Assembly (NCBI RefSeq): GCF_030053895.1
Contig: NZ_CP125781.1
Coordinates: forward strand, 4,092,001 to 4,156,000
Length of the DNA stretch: 64,000 nucleotides
From: Trabulsiella odontotermitis
GTDB taxonomy: Bacteria > Pseudomonadota > Gammaproteobacteria > Enterobacterales > Enterobacteriaceae
Direction: 5' to 3'
The stretch's first letter is position 1. Every line of letters begins with the position of its first letter. Under the pieces are notes generated by a model. That model was not told where the DNA came from, made no database searches, and worked only from the letters and a program-made list of their open reading frames with translations. Below, in pieces: positions 25,618 through 32,739 of the stretch. The position numbers and the translations under genes were made by a program.

Positions 25618-27240
25618 CTAGCGTCCGCCCCCTGTTGCCCGCAGCAGTAAATCGTCTTTGACCTGTTCACTCAACAGTGATCCCCCTCGCGTATCCAGCA
25701 TCATCCGACACCAGGCCTGCGCCATCGGTGGCGACGCATAACGCAGCATTTGTGCACCCACGCCCAGCCGCCAGAGTTGCTGCGTTATTTCACGCCCCTG
25801 CGCCTCTGACGGTTTATGTAACCGTTGCTGGAGCTGACGCCAGGCGCGATCGAAATGGCGGTCCTGTCCTTTTACCTCTGCGCACTCTTCGCTCAGTAAT
25901 TCGATGGCGCCAGGCTGTTTACTCAACACGCGCAGTACGTCAAGGCACATGATATTGCCGGAGCCTTCCCAGATACTGTTGACCGGCATTTCGCGATACA
26001 GACGCGGCAGTTCGCTCTCCTCGCAATAACCCACGCCGCCCAGCACTTCCATCGCTTCAGCGACAAACGGGATCCCGGCTTTACAGACGGCAAATTTCGC
26101 CGCGGGAGTGAACAACCGCGCCCACAGCATTTCCTGTGCATCCTGCCGGTGGTCCCACGCACGCGCCAGACGGAACAAAAAGGCAGTTTGCCCCTCCAGT
26201 TGCAGCGCCATGCGAGCCAGCACTTCACGCATCATTGGCTGATCGACCAGGTTTTTGCCGAACGCCTGCCGCTGGTGCGCATGGTACAGCGCCACCGACA
26301 GCGCACGCCGCATCAGCCCGTGACTGCCCAGCGCACAGTCAAACCGCGTCAGCGCCCCCATTTTGAGGATCTGCCGCACGCCATCGCCCTCTTCACCAAG
26401 CAGCCAGGCCGACGTGTCGAGGAATTCCACTTCGCTGCTGGCATTCGAACGATTGCCCAGTTTATCTTTCAGCCGTTCAAGGCGAATAGCGTTTCGCTGG
26501 CCGTCCGGCAGAAACCGCGGGACAAAGAAGCAGGATAATCCCCCTTTCGCCTGCGCCAGCACCAGATGCGCATCGCTTTGCGGCACCGAGAAAAACCATT
26601 TGTGCCCCACCAGCCGCCAGCTGCCGTCATCGGTTTTTTCCGCCCGCGTGGTGTTGCTGAGGACATCCGATCCCCCCTGTTTTTCCGTCATCCCCATACC
26701 AATCAGCAGGCCGCGCTTCTGGGCGCCGGGGAGCAGGTGAGGGTCATAGCGATCGCTCAGTAGCGGCGTCATCCACTCAGAAAAGGGCGCGGGCAGCGAT
26801 TGCTTCAGCAGCGGCAGTGCCGCAAAGGTCATGGTAATCGGGCACAGCGTTCCCGCTTCCACCTGCGCATGCAGCATGAAGCGGGCGGCGCGGGCGGTAA
26901 ACGATCCGGTACGGGCTTCATCTTCCCACGCCAGATTATGTACCCGGTTAGCGCACAATCCCTGCATCAGCAGATGCCAGGCAGGGTGAAAACGGACATC
27001 ATCGAGGCGCGCGCCGGTAGCATCATAGCGCAGCAGTTCGGGGGGATTGACGTTCGCCAGCCGCCCCAGCTCCAGCGATTCCGCGGTACCGAGCTGTTGC
27101 CCGATGCTGGCCAGCAGTTCGCTGTCCCAGCCAGCGCCTTCACGCTGTATCGCTTCCCGTAACGCGGTATCGGAAAGGAAAAGGTTACTGTTATTGAGCG
27201 GGGTCGGTTGATTAAAAACGGTATGCGTTTGCCAGTGCAT
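25618..27240 (-). CDS. aidB: AidB, acyl-CoA-dehydrogenase-like protein of the adaptive response
   Basis: The 540-residue flavoprotein has the acyl-CoA dehydrogenase fold, MGMTEKQGGSD in the FAD region, the PVNSIWEGSGNIMCLDVLRV helix, and a basic C-terminal DNA-binding domain. E. coli AidB is induced by Ada after alkylation, binds DNA and protects against alkylating agents, perhaps by destroying them. The start MHWQTHTVFNQP at 27240 follows AAGGAGGGAAACG. In K-12 the yjfIJKLM-yjfC genes lie between rlmB and aidB; here aidB follows rlmB with only about 115 bp between, so those genes are absent at this site. Confidence 0.95.
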   Translation of the reverse strand: MHWQTHTVFNQPTPLNNSNLFLSDTALREAIQREGAGWDSELLASIGQQLGTAESLELGRLANVNPPELLRYDATGARLDDVRFHPAWHLLMQGLCANRVHNLAWEDEARTGSFTARAARFMLHAQVEAGTLCPITMTFAALPLLKQSLPAPFSEWMTPLLSDRYDPHLLPGAQKRGLLIGMGMTEKQGGSDVLSNTTRAEKTDDGSWRLVGHKWFFSVPQSDAHLVLAQAKGGLSCFFVPRFLPDGQRNAIRLERLKDKLGNRSNASSEVEFLDTSAWLLGEEGDGVRQILKMGALTRFDCALGSHGLMRRALSVALYHAHQRQAFGKNLVDQPMMREVLARMALQLEGQTAFLFRLARAWDHRQDAQEMLWARLFTPAAKFAVCKAGIPFVAEAMEVLGGVGYCEESELPRLYREMPVNSIWEGSGNIMCLDVLRVLSKQPGAIELLSEECAEVKGQDRHFDRAWRQLQQRLHKPSEAQGREITQQLWRLGVGAQMLRYASPPMAQAWCRMMLDTRGGSLLSEQVKDDLLLRATGGGR

Positions 27241-27316
27241 TGCGTTTCCCTCCTTCAATGGCTGTCCTGATAAGTATGGTTAGCCTTTGTCGGTCACGCC
27301 TGAAATGCGGGCAAAA

Positions 27317-27340
27317 AAAACCATCCCGCAGGATGGTTTT
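27317..27340 (-). terminator. Terminator after rlmB
   Basis: A 10-bp stem (AAAACCATCC / GGATGGTTTT) with a 4-nt loop extends into a T run on the minus strand, 17 bp after the rlmB stop. Confidence 0.85.
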
Positions 27341-27356
27341 GTGAGGTCACCGGCGA

Positions 27357-28088
27357 TCAGCCACGCTGGCGTACGGCTTCAAACAGGCAGATGCCGGTTG
27401 CCACCGAGACGTTCAGCGATGAGACGCTGCCCGCCATTGGAATGCTGATGAGTTCATCGCAATGTTCGCGGGTAAGACGGCGCATCCCCTCGCCTTCCGC
27501 TCCCATCACCAGCGCCAGCGGGCCGGTCATTTTGCTCTGATGCAGCGTATGGTCAGCTTCACCCGCGGTTCCGACGATCCAGACGTTCTCTTCCTGGAGT
27601 AAACGCATAGTGCGCGCCAGGTTCGTCACGCGGATCAACGGTACGCTTTCCGCCGCGCCACAAGCCACTTTTTTCGCCGTCGCGTTCAGTTGTGCGGAAC
27701 GATCACGCGGGACGATCACCGCATGCACACCGGCGGCATCAGCACTGCGCAGGCAGGCACCAAGGTTGTGCGGATCGGTAACGCCATCGAGGATCAGCAG
27801 AAACGGCTGATCGAGCGAGGCGAGCAGATCGGGCAGATCGTTTTCCTGATACTGACGACCCGGCTTCACGCGTGCAATGATCCCCTGATGCACCGCCCCC
27901 TCGCTTTTCTCGTCGAGATACTGGCGGCTGGCAACCTGGATCACGACGCCCTGCGCTTCCAGCGCGTGGATCAGCGGCAGCAGGCGTTTGTCTTCGCGCC
28001 CTTTCAGAATAAAGACTTCCTGAAAGCGTTCCGGGGCGCGCTCCAGCAGGGCCTGCACCGCATGGATGCCGTAAATCATTTCACTCAT
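27357..28088 (-). CDS. rlmB: 23S rRNA (guanosine-2'-O-)-methyltransferase RlmB
   Basis: The 243-residue SPOUT-class methyltransferase has an N-terminal substrate-binding domain and a C-terminal knotted domain. Motifs DGVTDPHNLGACLRSADAAG, LVMGAEGEGMRRL and IPMAGSVSSLNVSVATGI are all in place. It methylates G2251 in the peptidyl-transferase P loop. In K-12 it follows rnr directly in one operon; here a five-gene transport and PLP-enzyme operon lies between, so rlmB may depend on that upstream transcription or a promoter at 28090-28200. Confidence 0.96.
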   Translation of the reverse strand: MSEMIYGIHAVQALLERAPERFQEVFILKGREDKRLLPLIHALEAQGVVIQVASRQYLDEKSEGAVHQGIIARVKPGRQYQENDLPDLLASLDQPFLLILDGVTDPHNLGACLRSADAAGVHAVIVPRDRSAQLNATAKKVACGAAESVPLIRVTNLARTMRLLQEENVWIVGTAGEADHTLHQSKMTGPLALVMGAEGEGMRRLTREHCDELISIPMAGSVSSLNVSVATGICLFEAVRQRG

Positions 28089-28201
28089 TAAACGTACTCG
28101 GTTTGGGCGGTATGCGCCGGGTTAAATTAGGCCGTGTGGCAAATCACTGGCGCCTATTATAACTGACCCGGCGTTCAAATCGACCCTGTCGCACGTTTCC
28201 G

Positions 28202-28978
28202 CTAACGTAAGTGTCGCTTCGCCTCCTGGCGCACCCGATGCAGAACGCGGTGTTTGATCTCACTGTAAGCGGGATGTTCGGCGAGTGTTTCGATATCCCG
28301 CTGCCGGCCAAAGGGCAGCACGATCTCATCGACGATTTTTCCAGGTTTTGCTGACATGATCAGAATGCGATCGGCAAGAAAAAGCGCCTCTTCTACATCG
28401 TGCGTAACGAAGAGCAGCGTGGTGCCGGTGGTCAGCCAGGCCTCACGCAGCAGTTCCTGCATCATCAGCCGGGTTTGCGCGTCCAGCGCGCCGAACGGCT
28501 CATCCAGCAGCAGCACTTCCGGGCCGGGAAGCCAGGCGCGAGCCAGCGCCACGCGCTGTTTCATACCGCCAGAAAGTTGCCAGGGAGCGTGATGTTCGAA
28601 GCCTTTCAGGCCCACGCGTTCCAGCCACGCCTGTGCCTGCGCGTTGGTTTCGTCCTTGCGATGTTTACCCAGACGCGGGCCAAAGGTGACGTTTTCCAGT
28701 ACCGAAAGCCACGGGAACAGATTGGGCTGCTGGAAGATCATTCCGCGGTCAGGCCCGGGTTGTCGTACCGTTTTTCCGCCGGCCGCCACCCGTCCGCGAT
28801 CCGGTTTAGTAAATCCGGCGACCAGGTTCAGGATAGTGGATTTCCCGCAGCCAGACGGCCCGAGCAATACCACAAACTCCCCACGGTTCAGCGTCAGGTT
28901 GATATTTTCCAGCACCGTAAACGGCTGCGGTTTCGCCGCAAAAGAGAGCGACACATTTTCCAGGGTGATAGCGCTCAT
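28202..28978 (-). CDS. TauB/SsuB-like ABC transporter ATP-binding protein
   Basis: The 258-residue ATPase has Walker A GPSGCGKST near residue 40, the ABC signature LSGGMKQR near 133, Walker B VLLLDEPFGALD and an H-loop THDVEEA. The PGPDRGMIFQQPNLFPW Q-loop is characteristic of the nitrate/sulfonate/taurine importer class. It is last in a five-gene operon; its start overlaps the permease stop by one base. The operon also encodes a CuyA-like lyase and a racemase, so the likely cargo is a sulfonated amino acid such as cysteate. The cargo is inference. Confidence 0.85.
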   Translation of the reverse strand: MSAITLENVSLSFAAKPQPFTVLENINLTLNRGEFVVLLGPSGCGKSTILNLVAGFTKPDRGRVAAGGKTVRQPGPDRGMIFQQPNLFPWLSVLENVTFGPRLGKHRKDETNAQAQAWLERVGLKGFEHHAPWQLSGGMKQRVALARAWLPGPEVLLLDEPFGALDAQTRLMMQELLREAWLTTGTTLLFVTHDVEEALFLADRILIMSAKPGKIVDEIVLPFGRQRDIETLAEHPAYSEIKHRVLHRVRQEAKRHLR

Positions 28979-29748
28979 TATTCTTTCCCCGCCCAGGGCA
29001 CCGTCAGGCGTTGCAGCCCCAGCAGTAACAGATCCAGCAGATAACCGATGCCGCCCAGCAATAAAATGCCGAGCATGACGATATCGGTGCGCAGATAAGA
29101 GCTGGCGTTTATCACCATCCAGCCCAGCCCGGAACTGGCCGCAACCATCTCAGCGGCAATTAATGACGTCCAGCCAATACCGATGGAGAGCCTGACTGTG
29201 GTGAACAGATCCGGCAGCGCATCCGGCAGCACGACGCGCAGGAAAATCTGCTGACGTGATGCCCCGAGCGTCTGCGCGACACGAATACGCGAGCGGCCAA
29301 TGCGCTCAACCGCCGCCGACGCGCCGACTACCACGCTCAAAAACGTAGCAATAAAAATCAGGAAGAACTTAGACGCTTCGCCAATCCCCAGCCAGACAAC
29401 CGCCAGTGGGATGAGCGCAATTTTTGGCAGAGGACGCAGGAATTGCACGAAGGGGTTCAGCACCGCCGCCAGGCCGTCCGACAGCCCCATCAACAAACCC
29501 AGCGGAATACCAATGATAATTGCCACGGCAAACGCGCTCAGGGCGCGCGCCAGGCTCACTGCAATGTGTTCCCAGAGCGGCACCTGACGGTAACCATCCG
29601 CCAGTAGCTCTTCGGTAGTAAGGCCGATGTCGGTGAGCGACGGCAGCAGCAGCGGATCGACCCACTGCCTCGTCGCCGCCACCTGCCAGACGACAAAGAA
29701 AACCGCCACCGACAACACGCTGATGGCGATATGCTGACTTAATCTCAT
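28978..29748 (-). CDS. TauC/SsuC-like ABC transporter permease
   Basis: The 256-residue inner-membrane permease has about six membrane segments. The cytoplasmic coupling (EAA) loop is near RVAQTLGASRQQIFLRVVLP, typical of BPD_transp_1 permeases of sulfonate importers. Its start overlaps the stop of the binding-protein gene by 4 bp (ATGA type), which indicates tight translational coupling. It pairs with the ATPase at 28202 and the binding protein at 29745. Confidence 0.85.
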   Translation of the reverse strand: MRLSQHIAISVLSVAVFFVVWQVAATRQWVDPLLLPSLTDIGLTTEELLADGYRQVPLWEHIAVSLARALSAFAVAIIIGIPLGLLMGLSDGLAAVLNPFVQFLRPLPKIALIPLAVVWLGIGEASKFFLIFIATFLSVVVGASAAVERIGRSRIRVAQTLGASRQQIFLRVVLPDALPDLFTTVRLSIGIGWTSLIAAEMVAASSGLGWMVINASSYLRTDIVMLGILLLGGIGYLLDLLLLGLQRLTVPWAGKE

Positions 29749-30752
29749 TGCGCCGCCACCGCCGCATCGCGAATGTAGCGGGAATCAATCGCGGTATCCC
29801 AGTTGGCTGGAATATCGCGCTTGCGGATCTCACCGATACTGGCGAGGAAATCGGAGGTTTTGGTTAACGCTTTGCCAATCCCGCTGTCGGTGGTTTGCGT
29901 GCCATTACCCAGCCAGTCAGCGGTACCCTGCTGGGCAAGTGTGGGATATTCCAGTCCTCCCAGGGTGTTCGCCGCTGTCGTGACCGGCGCACCGACCTCT
30001 TTGGCGACGATCGCCGACGCGCGTTCCGGATCTTTCCTGAACTCATCCACTTTCTGTTGATGTACACGCAGGAAGGCGGTGACCGTTTCCGGATACTGCT
30101 CGGCAAAGGCTTTACGGACCACATAGTTGTTGTAAATCAGATAGCCATCTTTTTGCAGATCTTTGGTGGCAAATACCTGATGACCGCCTGACGCTTCCAG
30201 TTCCTGCGCAAACGGTGCCCAGACATAACCGGCATCAATGTCGCCACGTTTCCAGGCGGCTACCATTTCAGCAGGACGCAGCGGCAACAGCGTAATTTTG
30301 CTGCGATCCAGCTTATTCACACTGATCGCGGCTTCGAGGGCGTACTGCGCTGTTGAATTTGGCGGATACGCCACGCGTTTACCTTCGATATCCTTGATGT
30401 TCGCAATGCCATCTTTGCCAATCAGCCGTTCATAACTGGCAATCACCCCCGAAACGCCAATAATCTCGACCGGTAACTTACGCACAATGCCTGCTGTCGC
30501 CGGGCTTGAACCAAAATTGGCAATATCAATTGCATTGCTGGCAAAATAATTCAGGGCATCCGCGCCAGAAGCAAATTGCACCCATTTCACTTTGCTGTTT
30601 AACGCTTTATCCAGCGAACCGTCCGCTTTCGCCAGCATTAATACCTGAGAACCACCGCTATATGCCACGCGAACTTCAGCAGGCGTATCGGCAAAACTCA
30701 TATTTGCCCATAAACCACCCGCTGCAATTAATAAGCAGAGACTTTTTTTCAT
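29745..30752 (-). CDS. TauA/SsuA-like periplasmic substrate-binding protein
   Basis: The 335-residue protein has a Sec signal peptide (cleavage after SFA near 21) and a NMT1/TauA-type bilobal domain: VRVAYSGGSQ near the mature start, NFGSSPATAGIVRK in the ligand-cleft region, and AAWKRGDIDAGYVWAPF further on. This class binds taurine, alkanesulfonates, nitrate or pyrimidines. Combined with the lyase and racemase genes upstream, a sulfonated amino acid is a good candidate ligand. It begins 54 bp after the racemase stop. Confidence 0.85.
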   Translation of the reverse strand: MKKSLCLLIAAGGLWANMSFADTPAEVRVAYSGGSQVLMLAKADGSLDKALNSKVKWVQFASGADALNYFASNAIDIANFGSSPATAGIVRKLPVEIIGVSGVIASYERLIGKDGIANIKDIEGKRVAYPPNSTAQYALEAAISVNKLDRSKITLLPLRPAEMVAAWKRGDIDAGYVWAPFAQELEASGGHQVFATKDLQKDGYLIYNNYVVRKAFAEQYPETVTAFLRVHQQKVDEFRKDPERASAIVAKEVGAPVTTAANTLGGLEYPTLAQQGTADWLGNGTQTTDSGIGKALTKTSDFLASIGEIRKRDIPANWDTAIDSRYIRDAAVAAQ

Positions 30753-30806
30753 TTTATTTTTCCTTTGATGGAACCGAATATTTCGCCCGATACCGTCTCG
30801 GGCAGC

Positions 30807-31529
30807 TTATCTATTTAAAACGCCACAGGTTTGCCATAACCGCGAACATCGCTCCGCCAGAGCCTGCGCCGGATCCCAGGCGAGATGAAGAAACGGCGCA
30901 TTGACGGCCTCAAGCGCAACAGGCACTTCGGTGCAGGCCAGTACCAGTTTTTGCGCACCGCGGGCAAACAGCGCGTTGGCCTGCCGTGACAGCAACGCGC
31001 CCCCTTCAGCCAGCGCCCCGCGTTTTACCGCGTAGCAGCCCGGCACAAACCATTGCGCCAGTTCCTCTTCCGTCGGCGTGACAACTTCTATGTCCTGCAA
31101 AGCCAGCCGGCGCTGATACCAGCCCGCATCCAGCGTGCCTTTGGTCGCAATCACGCCAACCCGCTGCGGTCTTTCAGCAGACTGCGCCAGCGCTTCCAGC
31201 GTGGCATCCACGATATGCAGAATGGGCGCCTCACTCACCTCGCTGAGCGCGTCGTACCAGTGGTGTGCCGTATTGCAGGGGATGGCGATATGGCTTGCGC
31301 CAGCCTGATTCAGCGTCGTAATACCGTGGATAAGCTGCGGTAAAGGCGACGGCCCTGTGCCCGCCAGCGCTTTCTGGCGATCCGCGATTTGCGGCACATT
31401 CCAGACCACCGTAGGCAGATGCTGCTGATCGCTTTGCGCGGGCGTGGCGTCCAGCAGGCGACGCTGAAAATCCAGCGTCGCAAGCGGTCCCATGCCGCCA
31501 AGTACGCCAAGCAGAAAGGGCTTAGCCAT
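30807..31529 (-). CDS. Aspartate/glutamate-type racemase, candidate cysteate racemase
   Basis: The 240-residue cofactor-independent racemase has the family start GVLGGMGPLAT and the two catalytic cysteines, C85 in IPCNTAHHW and C199 in LACTEVP. The ATG at 31529 overlaps the end of the upstream lyase gene by 8 bp, so the two are almost certainly translated together. The longer open frame to 31685 overlaps that gene and is rejected. Family members racemise aspartate, glutamate or related acids; because the partner is CuyA-like, I infer interconversion of D- and L-cysteate. Confidence 0.75.
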   Translation of the reverse strand: MAKPFLLGVLGGMGPLATLDFQRRLLDATPAQSDQQHLPTVVWNVPQIADRQKALAGTGPSPLPQLIHGITTLNQAGASHIAIPCNTAHHWYDALSEVSEAPILHIVDATLEALAQSAERPQRVGVIATKGTLDAGWYQRRLALQDIEVVTPTEEELAQWFVPGCYAVKRGALAEGGALLSRQANALFARGAQKLVLACTEVPVALEAVNAPFLHLAWDPAQALAERCSRLWQTCGVLNR

Positions 31530-32526
31530 GCTCCAACACCTGACGATAACCAAACAGCCCCGCCGAGCCGCCGGTATGGATAAAGACGATATTTTCATCC
31601 TGACGGAAATGACCTTTACGGATGAGATCGATAAGTCCGGCCATTCCTTTTGCTGAATAGACCGGGTCAAGCAGGATGCCTTCATGGCGAGCCAGCAGCG
31701 TCAGCGCTTCCAGCGTCCCTTCCGTCGGTAAACCGTACCCGTCGCCGACATAATCGCTATTGGCTACCACCGCATGCCGTGACAGTTCTCCCGGTACGCC
31801 GAGCAGTTCCAGTGTCCGCGAGGCGAGATTCCAGACGTTCTCTTCCTGTTTCGCTTTTGGCGCACGCACACTAATTCCCAGTACCGGAATATGGCTGTTC
31901 GTGGCGGTAAAACCAGCCACTAACCCGGCCTGCGTACCGGTGCTGCCGGTGGCGTGTACAACATGATCGATGCGCAGACGGCGTTCAGATGACTGATAAA
32001 GCAGCTCTTCGGCGCAGGCCACGTAGCCCAACGCACCTGTCGGGTTCGAGCCGCCGCCGGGGATGATATACGGATTGTGTCCCTGCTCGCGTAGCGTCGC
32101 GGCGTACACTTCCATCGCCTGCTGCATATCGGTGCCGCCCGGCAGATGAGCGACGATGTCGCCGCCCAACAGGTTATCAAGCAACACGTTGCCTGAACGC
32201 TGATAATCCTCTCCAAAATCGGTGACGCGTTTTTCCAGCAGCGCTTTCGCTTTCAGCCCGAGACGCGCGGCACCTGCGATAGTCTGGCGCACATGGTTTG
32301 ACTGCGTTGCCCCCTGGGTAATGACCACATCGGCCTTTTTCTCCAGCGCATCCGCCAGCAGAAATTCCAGCTTGCGGGTTTTATTTCCGCCCGTTGCCAG
32401 ACCGGTGGCGTCGTCACGTTTAATCCATATTTTAGGTCCGCCTAATAACCGGGTTAAATTATTCAGTGGCTCCAGCGGAGTCGGGAAATGACCAAGTGAA
32501 AGGCGGGGAAACCGGGCCAGATGCAT
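31522..32526 (-). CDS. PLP-dependent CuyA-like cysteate sulfo-lyase (D-cysteine desulfhydrase family)
   Basis: The 334-residue fold-type II PLP enzyme has the cofactor-binding lysine expected at K49 in GGNKTRKLEF. Several segments (DDATGLATGGNKTRKLEF, TQGATQSNHVRQT, GGGSNPTGALGYV) follow my memory of cysteate sulfo-lyase CuyA of marine bacteria, rather than E. coli D-cysteine desulfhydrase DcyD, which has TPMAMGGNKLRK and TAGAIQSNH. CuyA splits cysteate to pyruvate, sulfite and ammonium. It is the first gene of the operon, which also supplies a racemase and a sulfonate-type importer. A DcyD-like or ACC-deaminase activity is the alternative. Confidence 0.7.
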   Translation of the reverse strand: MHLARFPRLSLGHFPTPLEPLNNLTRLLGGPKIWIKRDDATGLATGGNKTRKLEFLLADALEKKADVVITQGATQSNHVRQTIAGAARLGLKAKALLEKRVTDFGEDYQRSGNVLLDNLLGGDIVAHLPGGTDMQQAMEVYAATLREQGHNPYIIPGGGSNPTGALGYVACAEELLYQSSERRLRIDHVVHATGSTGTQAGLVAGFTATNSHIPVLGISVRAPKAKQEENVWNLASRTLELLGVPGELSRHAVVANSDYVGDGYGLPTEGTLEALTLLARHEGILLDPVYSAKGMAGLIDLIRKGHFRQDENIVFIHTGGSAGLFGYRQVLEHG

Positions 32527-32560
32527 AAACGCTCCCTATTCATCAAGAGGGTTTTATAAA

Positions 32561-32599
32561 AGTGAAATTCACTATACACATCTGCCTGATTTGGCTAAT
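32561..32599 (-). promoter_or_regulatory. Promoter of the cysteate-type operon with palindrome over the -10
   Basis: On the minus strand a TATAGT -10 (32571-32576) is preceded at 16 bp by TTAGCC (32593-32598). A 13-bp inverted repeat AGTGAA-A-TTCACT (32561-32573) overlaps the downstream half of the -10. The position fits an operator for a repressor or an AT-rich activator site; no regulator gene is adjacent. The 100 bp further to the rnr terminator hold no gene. Confidence 0.4.
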
Positions 32600-32700
32600 A
32601 AAGAATAATAAATATTGATTACTGAAAAACGAATAAGCAGGAATAAAGAGGGAGTAAGACGACTCGTTATTCTGTTCCGGAATGGCTTGCAGCGAAAAAG

Positions 32701-32730
32701 AATAACCCCTTCCTGACGGAAGGGGTTATT
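32701..32730 (-). terminator. Terminator of rnr
   Basis: A perfect 13-bp stem (AATAACCCCTTCC / GGAAGGGGTTATT) with a 4-nt loop and a T-rich tail on the minus strand lies 10 bp after the rnr stop. It separates rnr from the inserted operon, unlike the rnr-rlmB readthrough known in K-12. Confidence 0.85.
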
Positions 32731-32739
32731 GGGGCGATA

